NCBI GenBank assembly: GCA_004794785.1
Contig: SJOL01008723.1
Location: 542,126-606,125 of the forward strand
Direction: 5' to 3'
DNA length: 64,000 bases
DNA from: Opisthorchis felineus
Lineage: Eukaryota > Platyhelminthes > Trematoda > Opisthorchiida > Opisthorchiidae
Position 1 is the first letter of the stretch. Each line of letters begins with the position of its first letter. Shown one piece after another: positions 1 to 9,001 of the stretch. Both the position numbers and the translations under genes were made by a program. Below the pieces are notes generated by a model. It ran no database searches. It was given only the letters and a program-made list of their open reading frames with translations, and was not told where the DNA came from.

Positions 1-160
1 CGAATACCATACCAACTGAAACCTGAGACTGCGGTTGTGCAGCAAATTCAGTTTAAAGGTATCATAAACGAGAGATTTAGCCGGGTTTCAGACAAGTCTC
101 CCGTGAGGAGCCAATTGGTATGCAAATGAGTGTATTTGTCGAAAGACCAGACAAGTTTTT
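1..160 (+). repeat. Hammerhead-associated dispersed repeat, partial copy at the window edge
   Basis: Bases 1-30 (AATACCATACCAACTGAAAC) match the block at 36362-36382. Bases 60-155 (ATCATAAACGAGAGAT, TATGCAAATGAGTGTATTTG) match the blocks at 36420-36500 and 42055-42150. No ribozyme core lies in this piece; that part would be to the left of the window. Confidence 0.8.
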
Positions 161-2160
161 TATTGTAAACAAGAATTTTGTCCGAGTAATTTGGACGAAA
201 AGATTTAGAGCAAACCCGGGAATTCTACTTCAAATCCTAATTTTGTGCTTCTTGGTTTATGTACACACAGGTCTCTCCAACTGGAGCTGCGCTAACCGAT
301 CGCTACGCAACAGCTGGATGCGTTGATTAGCCGTTCGTTATCCAGCAACGCGTCCTTACTAGTCTTTGGGCGGCAATTAAAGACTAACGATATAGTGGTT
401 CGATCAAGTCTTGCCTCCTTATTTTACATGGCATTTACCCTACACCAACTGACACTAGCAGTTTTGAGTAAACTGATAAATTTTAATCGAGCTCTTCACA
501 GAGGATTCTGATTTGTGTTTTGTTGTTTGTTCAAGGCCCTTTTATGTCACATTTTACTGCTTCGTGAGCTCCATTTGGAAGTGTGGTATTTCCACGTCAC
601 GAGTTGGAAATATCCGTATCGCTTAGACATTTTTGCAGTTACGGATCTCTTAAATTATGACTCCACTAAGGTAACTATTGCCTCCAAAACGAGGGAGGAA
701 AATTTTTTTCATAGGTAAATACATTCCTGCAGATGAAAAAGAGCTGCACAACTGTCCCATAAAGCTGACCCACATTTATTGGCGAACTGTCATTTCAAGT
801 GATTTAACTAACCACCACACATCACAGAACATTTGACTGGTTGGATTTGACGTAGTTGGTTAGGCTAATAACTTTGTCCTTGATACGCCCAGAAGCCATT
901 TGCCACGACGTTTTGCAGTCAATAAACCGTAAGAAGGAACTGACCATAATGATTCAGTAATCGTCAAGTTCTCGAAAGTTGGGTGCTTTACTTGTGTGAG
1001 TTAACCAAAGCAAATAATTCCCAATGATTTACATCACAGAGGCTGACGATCATCGTACAGGCTGGTCTTGTTGCACTGGTATGTGTGAATAACAAACAAT
1101 CGCATCAAACGAAATGCCTAATTCCGTCTCACATCATACACATCCTCTTAAAGCAAGCAGATATAACTGAACTTTACAAGCCCCATTGCAGAAGCTTTCA
1201 ACAAGCTATCATTGATTATCTGCCGAACAAGAAACAAGCCTGTTGGGGTGACTTAGAAATTTCCCCAAGTTATCTCCCTTATAGAGAATAGAGTACGAAT
1301 ACTAACAGAGGAATATGACACATACTAGAGGGACCATTAACTTCAACCTTGTGTTTCTTTTGTGAGTTATCTTCCGCACATATTCAAATGGTTGCTAAAA
1401 TGAACCGATGATTATTTTAAGCGACTTGAATATCGTGACAAGAGATAATTGTCATTCAGTACCCAGTGTTACGGTTTCCTTAAATAACAGTGATAAACGT
1501 TAACAGAAAGAGTGACTCTGATTAGAAGACGTGAAAACACGTTTGTATTTGTAATTTTTTTTATCTTGGTCCGGACATCATGTTTATCTGTTCTCTTCTA
1601 TTAACTTGAAAGTCATATGCGCAATGTAGGTCTTTATAAATAGCCGCAACTCACATGTGTATGAAAATCAACCTCTGCCTTTCAGGAAAAAATATCGCCA
1701 GTCTTTCACATAGTCAGTTACTTCTCGTAAAAAACCGATAAACTGGCATCAGTGGAATTGCTGAGATGAATTCAGCTATGAAGGAGACTGCTAAGCCCTA
1801 TTCAATTTGCTTTGATTAACAGCCACTAATGAAGCATACTGGCCTAAGAAATAAAAGTCTGCGGTCTCAGGATGACTCATGTAATATCCTGTGCAAGCCA
1901 ACCGCATAAAACCGAACAAGAGTATTCAAATTCTTGCGTGTTCAAAATGTCACCGATGATTCTCAACCCAAAAATAAGTCACACAAATCTGGGTTTTCTG
2001 TGGAGGAAAAGTTTGTTGCTCAGATTTCATATGAAAGCCGGTTCGAGGTCTGTACAATTTTGTTAGTTTATCATTTTATTCATAGTACCGCATTTGTTGA
2101 TAAGCCTCCAGTTGAACACTCTGACTTTTGTGGTTTTGCGCGTAACTCAACGTGGCCTAC
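161..2160. other. No gene seen
   Basis: Only short open frames on both strands, none with domains or paired splice sites. GTCAATAAACCGTAAG at about 919 recurs at about 24950, so part of this stretch may be repeat-derived. Confidence 0.5.
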
Positions 2161-2315
2161 CTGATTGATGGAAGCAACCAATAAAGAAAAGTGTGTGCGG
2201 TCGTTGGCTTATTCTTTAAGCCAGGTAGTGTAGCTGCAAATGTCGCACCAATAATCCAGGTGACATCATCAGTAAGTGCTGCGTGGCAGTGGTAGCGCAT
2301 CGAGTAGTCTGACAC
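2161..2315 (-). CDS. Candidate exon of an unknown downstream gene
   Basis: On the minus strand the acceptor TGATTGTCAG and the donor ATCAG|GTAGGC enclose 155 open bases (phase 0 to phase 2). They encode MRYHCHAALTDDVTWIIGAT, then PGLKNKPTTAHTFLYWLLP. The hydrophobic pieces could be membrane-associated. It lies 2.3 kb past the poly(A) signal of the nidogen-like gene, so it would belong to another gene. I do not recognise it; it may be chance. Confidence 0.25.
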
Positions 2316-4657
2316 CTGACAATCAGACTCACAAGAATTGACGGGGATTTTTATGTTCCACAACTTATTTGTCTAATCAGCACGTCAAACCTGACACAAT
2401 ATACACCTAAGCCCCACGTACAAAAGACCAGCAATTTAGCCTGAATATTTTAGTAGAGCCGGCCATTAGATTAACACACTAGGAGGCAGGAGTCACGTCA
2501 GCAAAGGCCACACTGTGGAACCAAGGGAGGAAAATGACAGCTCCCCTGGCATCGACCAATGCACTGGTGCAGGAGACTCCGACCTCAAACGTCAAATCGG
2601 CATCAGAAACAAACCTGGCCAAACAGCCAATCGTTGTCAAAGTTCAGTCCAGGCTAGCAATATATTAACCCACGAGCAGCATGCACGTCCATTGGCGCAC
2701 TGCTAAACTGCCTACACAAAGATGCACTGTCGGTTGATGGTGACATGTTTGCAATTAAATAGCCTTGCCAAGTGGAAAAACCAACGACTACAAAGTTTGT
2801 CGAACAGTATGGTGAGAATCACCAGCAAAACGCATCTTATCGATTGTAACATATATCCTTTGGGATAGCGGGTAAACACTGACAACCGGTTTATGGTGGT
2901 TCATTTGCACCTTAGTTAACTTAGGCACCCGGTCACGAAATGCTACAGACATTTCATTGTGCTAGATTAGAAATCTGTTTACTAATTTTCGGAACACGCT
3001 GGAGGTTCAGGAGAGTTTGGTCAGTGTTTAAATTCTTCGACGTTCAAGAATTTTCAGACTTAGTAAACTCCTTGGAATAAGTCAAACGTTTGGAAAAGCA
3101 CAGTTTCGGTAGGCCCCTTTGCAACTTTTTGCTTACATAATTTTCATGCATAGCTCAACCAGCACCTTATGAGCTAAATAAAGGAAACTTCAATTAAAGC
3201 TTGTTCGATTATAATTGAAACAAACTATACTTATCAGCGTGGTTCACATATTACGGTAATCACAGAAAATAAACCATGCATGAAACGGATATATTATATA
3301 AACAAAAACACCAACCTGAACCACTCGTGTCAGCTGTTTTGTTCAGTGAATTTGAACATGCAGAAACATGCAATGCCAGTTTACGCGCCAACCAAGTCGA
3401 AGCCCGTGCAATTTTAGAAGAATCCACCGATACAGCAGATTGGTAAGAAGAAGAAAAGAAAACAAACGGATAATAGATGCAATTCAGATAGGGATTCATA
3501 TGGAAGCAAAGACACCATCGGTGGACTTCTCTTGCTTTCCTGTCAATGTGTGTAGCTTAAACATAGTGTTTCACTGGAGGAATCACGCATCTTGCCCGAT
3601 AATTGCACATGTTCTTCGTAAAAGATGCACGTGATCAATCAGATTACTACTCTGCGTATGTCCGCGGGTTAGTTGAGGGCCTGTCTCTTCAGCACACAAG
3701 CCTTAGCTATGACTTATCTCCCCTTGTGTTCCAAAGCGTGACTGCAGTTTTACTGATGATATGACAAGGTCGGATGTCGATATGATCACCCGTGGGCCGC
3801 ATGAGTCTTGGCTATATCCACTTTACTGAACTGCAAAGCGAATATGAACTACAGTTCACTTGCACGTGCCCAGTTTGTTATGCGTCTAGAAACATGAATT
3901 GTCCTGTCTGACTTCACCAAATTTATTCGATGTTGCTGCAGCTGCTAGTTAAGTTAGTTAGATCTGTTTCATGCCATTCCTCGTCATGGTGAATGGCATT
4001 AAAAAGTTGCCACCAACAATATCGTGAAATGTGGGTAGCTCAGGTTGGCTGTCTGGTGGCTGATCTGTCCACCAAGGTTGGCCACTAGATTACAAACGTT
4101 TCGTCACCAACTGAGGAAACAATGTCAAGTGGACACCCAGCGGCCCACCGACGACACCCATCGATTGGTGACAAAATATTTGCAGTTCAGTTGTCAAGCT
4201 TGGCGAAACGACCAACGAACAAACCCTGCCAACACTCACCGCCTTACATAGCATCAGGTTTCGCGGCATCTCCCAGTGCCTTTAATTTTGGTTTCTTTAC
4301 AGACAGTGGTTTCAAACCAACACGTGAATCTGAGTCATCATCTTCATTTCAAGCCTTCCAGCAAAAACTTCTCTCCCTTTGAATTCGATTGATATCCTCT
4401 TGAACCAATATGCAGCCATGGCCTTGTCTCCACAGAAAACCTATTGGGTAGATAAAGGCTTGTCTGATTACTTCTTATCTTACCAGTGCGGCCAACGCAA
4501 AGCTGGAGGGGCATGCAAAAGGCGCACTTCGGAAGTGATTTGTTGATGCAGGGGAGGCTTAAAATAACCTCTATGGGCAACAACATATAAAGATGCACTG
4601 CTGAAGTAGCCGGTCAAACGGAGCTACAACTCCTAGTAAATGGTAATTGAAAATGTT
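2316..4657. other. No supported gene; possible element relic near 3.4-3.5 kb
   Basis: At 3390-3530 the plus strand reads fragments such as ILEESTDTADW and IIDAIQIGIHMEAKTPSVD in different frames. These are faintly like the C-terminal tail of Penelope-like endonucleases (E-A-I-x-I-R...P-x-L-N). Too weak to call. The rest shows nothing. Confidence 0.3.
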
Positions 4658-4663
4658 TTTATT
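4658..4663 (-). terminator. Poly(A) signal AATAAA downstream of the nidogen-like gene
   Basis: The minus strand reads AATAAA about 72 nt after the candidate stop at 4735. It is in the right place for the 3' end of the minus-strand gene. Confidence 0.45.
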
Positions 4664-4734
4664 TACATTTAGATGGGTTTGTTCCACCTGGTACCCCTGC
4701 CTCGCTAACAGCCTTGGAGACTGAGTGCAGCCTT

Positions 4735-4925
4735 CTAGATTTTGATCAAAACTGGCCACGGACCCAAGAAAAGGACCAACTGTGAACGTCGTAAATTCTT
4801 TCTTTGGACTAGTGCAAATAGCATGAGGCCTATTATCACCGGCACAACAGATGGGGTCCAGTCGGTGATCAGACGGTACCCAGGTTCGAAAAACTTTTCA
4901 GAGGGTAGAAGTTCAGATGTCTTGG
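4735..4925 (-). CDS. Nidogen-like gene, candidate terminal exon (hydrophobic tail)
   Basis: The acceptor ACACAGAATAG after a 58-nt intron gives a phase-1 entry. The frame reads SELLPSEKFFEPG, then a hydrophobic run VVPVIIGLMLFALV followed by basic QRKNLRR, and ends at a TAG at 4735. Read this way it looks like a short membrane anchor, which classical nidogens lack. A second acceptor 30-40 bases downstream (CCTCTGAAAAG) is also phase 1. It opens another frame containing DPICCAGDNRPHAICTSPKK, which resembles a decayed EGF module and would be closer to nidogen. An AATAAA lies 72 bases past the first stop. Which frame is used cannot be told from sequence alone. Confidence 0.35.
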
Positions 4926-4983
4926 CTATTCTGTGTGTGGTTGACGGATAACTTCTGGTTTCCATACCCCTCACTGTACTCAC

Positions 4984-5222
4984 GCGCATCGACTTTAAGG
5001 TTGCGAATGTGATCAAAACCAAAGACAGTTATGGCAAAACAATTTGTCATGTCGTCAGGTAGACGGGTGAGTGATGCCCCAGTGAATTGCAGCACCGTGA
5101 GGTATGTAGGCTGTCCGAAAGAACCTATCTGATTCTTCATGTGGTATAGTTTGGCATGCTTCTAATATTCCTCGAGGAATGCAGAGGTTCTGGACTCCGT
5201 ACTGGTTCTCAAAGAAATGGAG
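4984..5222 (-). CDS. Nidogen-like gene, downstream exon with a reading-frame break
   Basis: From the acceptor at 5223 the frame reads LHFFENQYGVQNL and IPRGILE, then becomes meaningless. A second frame, one base off, then reads LTVLQFTGASLTRLPDDM and CFAITVFGFDHIRNLKVDA up to a strong donor (C|GTGAGT) at 4983. The exon length is one base off from joining phase 0 to phase 1. This suggests a one-base assembly error, a cryptic tiny intron, or a real frameshift around 5130-5165. The second part can be read as a leucine-rich repeat (L-x-x-L-x-F...L-x-x-LPDD). It can also be read as the FAITVFG strand that precedes YWTD motifs in LDL-receptor propellers, which would suit nidogen better. Unresolved. 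Confidence 0.35.
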
Positions 5223-5283
5223 CTGCAGGCATAAGACAAGCAGGTTAATCTGATCGATTGCAAACGAATTCAGCGAATTTTAC

Positions 5284-5450
5284 CTCAAAAAGTAATTCGT
5301 CAAGTATATAGACTTCACTAGTCCAAAGGTAATTTAAATATAGAATTTTGGAATGTTTGAAATTGATGACGTTTGAGAAGCTCACGCGATTCCAAACTAT
5401 CGTCTTGTTGAGGATGGAATCTTGGATGTTGGATCCGCTTTTCCCGTTCT
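5284..5450 (-). CDS. Nidogen-like gene, downstream exon of unclear domain
   Basis: The acceptor GACCTAACAG at 5451 lets the second EGF exon continue in phase 1 into ENGKSGSNIQD, and then into a strand-rich segment containing KILYLNYLWTSEVYILDELL. The donor GAG|GTAAAA ends it in phase 0, and a 61-nt intron with a strong acceptor (TTATGCCTGCAG) follows. In nidogen a YWTD beta-propeller would follow here, and YLNYLWTSEVYIL could be a weak, diverged repeat of that sort. I cannot prove it. Two NKT/NRVS-type sites suggest an extracellular segment. Confidence rests on phase fit only. Confidence 0.45.
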
Positions 5451-5705
5451 CTGTTAGGTCGGTCCTTGGGAGAATCTCTTTTCAGGGTGCCTCCTCTTTG
5501 ACAGAGCAAACAATGTAGCAACTGACGAAGGTATCTCATCTGGTAAGGCCTACACTTAAAGGGAAGCACTCTATATTAGGGAAGGCATTCGTAACATATT
5601 ACATAAATACCTAGTGAAAAAAGACAGATACTTATTCATCTGTATGTCGACTGGTGTATTGTTTGATAAATATAACCCTATTATTCAGATTCCTTCCCCA
5701 CTTAC

Positions 5706-5822
5706 CCTGACAAGTTTGATCCACCATCCGAAGTAGACCAGGGGCGCAATCACAAGAATATGATGAACCTGCTGGTTTGCAAATCTCCCCTTCCCGTTGG
5801 CAGTGGATACAAGTGCAAGCAT
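5706..5822 (-). CDS. NID: Nidogen-like gene, second EGF-like exon
   Basis: This 117-nt exon between the acceptor GTCACCCTCAG and the donor CAGG|GTAAGT is phase 1 at both ends, a classic symmetrical EGF-module exon. The product reads DACTCIHCQREGEICK, then SSYSCDCAPGLLRMVDQTC. Its six to seven cysteines include the C-x-C-x-P-G pair typical of the EGF C-terminal hairpin. There is no D-x-[DN]-E calcium-binding start, so it is probably not a cbEGF. It joins in frame to the G2F exon 2.35 kb upstream. The intron between them holds the Penelope-like element remnant. Confidence 0.8.
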
Positions 5823-6071
5823 CTGAGGGTGACCACATAAAGTAAAATAATGTTTACTTTTCCGTCAAACAAAGTTTTCACAAACGTAGCAAAAACTAAA
5901 CTCCAAGTACAATTGATTGCAGGTTTATCTTGTCAAACAAGTGCCTCAAGAGTTTAATAGGAAGGATAAGTCTATACCTCCGGTTTTCAGTCAATTAGAA
6001 AAAGTTTGGAACCGAGTGAGAAGTCATCGTTTCAGAAGGGCTTGGTAAACAATAGGTAGTTTTTTATTTGA

Positions 6072-6106
6072 GCAACGTTTCGCTTTTGACACAAAAGCTT
6101 CATCAG
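6072..6106 (-). ncRNA. Hammerhead-ribozyme-like motif of the Penelope-like element
   Basis: The minus strand reads CTGATGA (6106-6100), one extra A, stem II GCTTTTG/CAAAAGC with loop TGT, then GAAACGTT. The ACGT after GAAA is the very short, self-complementary stem III seen in such elements, which are thought to work as dimers. Stem I is only partly complementary (GGC with GCT). The extra A before stem II may reduce activity. Confidence 0.55.
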
Positions 6107-6810
6107 GCCAAGTGAGCAGGTCAACCAATTGACCAGGTTTTAAGGCAGACGGAGAACCAATCAGCAAGACCTCTTTAAATTACCAAACTAGATCAATGTT
6201 GAGTGTCACTTAACGGCTCTTGTTGGTTAGTGTGGTTACCAATCTTTCATTGGTGGGTTGGAGGAGTTCCAAATTAGTTCCGATCGGTTTTTGTCCTTTA
6301 CTCTTCCACTTCAGGTTGCTCCAATTAATGATTCACAGCGGGTGCCACTGGTAGATTTCCGTTGGTCTTCGTGGGCTTGTGAGTGTTGCGACAATTAAGT
6401 TGGGGGGAGGGGGTAAGGTTAAGTGGAATTCAAATGATGACTACTCCTCCTTCTGATGACCGCACACCAACACGTGTCAGTTCGACTGATCCAAAACCGT
6501 TTTCCACACGCTTGCCAGTTCCACGCTTTCTGTTCTGTTAACACTGGGATGCATGGCGATTTCTACCGCCTCGGCTATCGGTCTCTGTGACGTGGACCGT
6601 AGTCTTCGCCTCTAAACCTCAACATTTTCTAAATCTATTTTGTGTCCCATGTCCAGTGCATGTTCTGCAATTGCCGAGTCTTTAGGATGAGCTTGTCGAT
6701 AAGCCCTTTTACCTGTGCAGTTGAACATGACATAATTCACTAAGATACTTACTGTCAGTGCGCGTGCAAGGCAAGAGTTGTAATTGTCCTGTTTTGTCAC
6801 CTCTGGTGTC
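6072..6810 (-). mobile_element. Penelope-like element remnant: GIY-YIG endonuclease end and 3' hammerhead-like motif
   Basis: On the minus strand 6800-6480 encodes HPKDSAIAEHALDMGHKIDL and ENVEV. After an in-frame TAG it continues RRRLRSTSQRPIAEAVEIA, then VNRTESVELASVWKTVL. The AEHA-x5-H and R-x6-EA-x2-I pattern is the C-terminal GIY-YIG endonuclease part of Penelope-like elements. The catalytic GIY/YIG start is badly decayed (NYVMFNC then TGKRAYRQA). About 370 bases further, at 6106-6072, lies CTGATGA, a 7-bp hairpin and GAAACGTT, matching the hammerhead motif known in the terminal repeats of these elements. The reverse transcriptase half was not found. The copy is a dead 5'-truncated insertion in the intron between the G2F and last EGF exons, in sense orientation. 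Confidence 0.75.
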
Positions 6811-8176
6811 AGGAACGAATACCATGGCGGCTAGACGGCTGTCTCCCAAACGACCGTGAAATCAGTCTTAAAACTGGGCTTCTCCTATCTGAAAATTTCA
6901 AACGCCTTTAGACATCTAATCACCCACATCTCTGTCGTACAGCAGGCATTAATGGATCGCAGGATGTATGTCATTCGTAGGCGAATGACTCCAATTCTCT
7001 CGAGCAACTCACGAGGCCCATCAGGTTTAGATGATTGGGGCATGTTTTATGTACACCAGATAATCGTCTGCCCCTAAACGCCCACAGAAGGAATGAGTGC
7101 TGTGGGATCTGTGCACCCATGTGGGCGGGGTTCAAGTGATACTCCTTGCACGTTTAAACAGGAAGTGCCACCAAACCGACTCCAGTGGTGAGCTTGCATT
7201 CAATTCTTTGCCGAATGGCCTAGTTGAGTCTTATCTGTTGTACCTGTGCGTGAGGTTCGCAGGCGATAATGGATCAATCCGGCTAGGGGCTTTTAGATCC
7301 AACGTGCCACTCAGACCTATCTATTTAACTGGAAGATGCAGCCACATTGCTCTTGGCCATTTCCTCTAAGGGCATGAGGTTCTTTGGAAGAAGTCCCCAA
7401 ACCTTCCGGATATTCTGACATTTTACTGGGCCTTCTTCCACTATGGTTATCTGGCAGTAAATCAAACGTTTACACTGTTGGTGTATGACAGTCCACGACG
7501 ATGGTATTATGCTATTAATGAGTCTTTATCTTGACATATGTGGTTTGGTATTGGCAACTAATTCTTCCCACTACTTGTTAGTTGAAATCAGGTCTAACAG
7601 AACTTAGGGGCAAAATCCTCTAACCGTGCTTAGATTAGAAGGTGCTCAGTGTTCGTAGATAAAGATTAATATAGGTTTTTATGATTATCTCCCCTCGAGA
7701 CAAGTGAATGCGTCAGGATCCGTCAGGCTCAGAATAAAATCAGTTAACGAAACAACTTGCCGAAGCAAAATTTTTAGCCTGAAACAGCTTGCGTCCTTTT
7801 TGAGTTTCACAGAGTCAATGTTAAAACGACTTCAACAATTAACCGCATATTCGCATCTATGCTAATGGTTTATAAAAAGTGGCTATGCAACTGTACTAAT
7901 GAACCTTATCGCTTTTCATTCACACGGACTTCTACGAACTACGGTAGCCGCCCTGTCTCACTAACTTCTAAATCTCTGAATGTGCATGGATAACCAGTAA
8001 ACACCAGCTAAACATAACCCGAAACTACATAAATCAAGTAGAACCAGAACGACTAAACCTAAATAGTCAGTGTTAATATAAAACAGCGATGAAGTTCTAC
8101 TAAAAACGAACAAGTAAATTTGCCAATAGTCAAGTGCGCGCAAACCAGAACAACCTAGCTGCCATGAAAAACACAC

Positions 8177-9001
8177 CTGGCTCACGAGCATGAACCGATG
8201 TAACATCTACGCAGTACAGATTACATAATCCATCTGAAGAGGAGCAGTCCACACCACAGTAGCCTCGCTCTTGCATTCGTAAGTAGAAATGTTGATTTTT
8301 TGGAACTGGACTTCCCGACTGGAGCAGACATCCAGAAGCAGGGTTGTCAGCTCCTGGTGAACTGACTTCTCCTGTTCCAGACCACCGCACCACGAGTTCA
8401 TCCATGGCAATTTCTTCCATTGTAGTTCCCCGAGACTCGGCCGAGAATGCCGTCGGTTGCTCTGAGAATATGATTCGCCCGTAATTGTCCACATGATACG
8501 ATGTATAATAATTACGGCCTTGATCGTTGTTCCTATAAGTGCCCTCCGTGTAACTGCGGGTCACCAAAGTGAATGGTTCCGTTGCAGTAACTTCCATATC
8601 CACCGTTCCTCTTGAGTAGGACGAGCTGTATTCATTTTCCACACGTAAGCGGGCAGCAACTGACATTCGACCAACACCTTCAATGTTGACCGCAAATTGC
8701 AGTTTGAATTCCTCTTGAAAAGCACTTCCTAAACTGAACAAATTGTAGGTGCGGGCGCGACCAACATCTGGGTCACTGGAACAAGAGGTTGCAATGAGTC
8801 CATCCAAAAGATGAAATATGGGCATGAGGAAACGTATTGAGTGGAACTCGTGTAGGTGGGGGTCGATACTGCGTAATCCACTGGAGCTGCGTGGATTTTT
8901 TCCAACCTGTATATCCAGATACACAGGTATTTCCTTCGGTGCTTCGTCTGGAATTAATTTCAGCTTCAATGTACCTTTGAAGGCGTAATTGTGATCGTTT
9001 T
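8177..9001 (-). CDS. NID: Nidogen-like gene, G2F domain exon
   Basis: This 275-codon exon, the longest in the window, starts at the acceptor CTTCTTCCCATAG in phase 1. It encodes a beta-rich domain beginning NYAFKGTLKLKL and IPVYLDIQV. A central run with LLDGLIATSC fits the G-x-I-G-W-like core of the G2F domain, and strands with VNIEGVGRMSVAARL follow. Nidogen G2F binds collagen IV and perlecan in vertebrates; the role here is inferred from the family. After it comes ADNPASGC and a cysteine-rich end (GYCGVDCSSSDGLCNLYC), probably the start of an EGF-like module shared with the next exon. I chose the donor CCAG|GTGTGT (phase 1). C|GTGAGC nine bases upstream is also phase 1 and possible. Confidence 0.85.

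Noticed and set aside
3390..3530. Fragments resembling the C-terminus of a GIY-YIG endonuclease
   Set aside because: Needs two frameshifts and has no diagnostic motif. Too weak.
4344..4598. CAFCMPLQLCVGRTGK on the minus strand, slightly like a GIY-YIG element start
   Set aside because: No other endonuclease residues in the frame and no companion motifs nearby.
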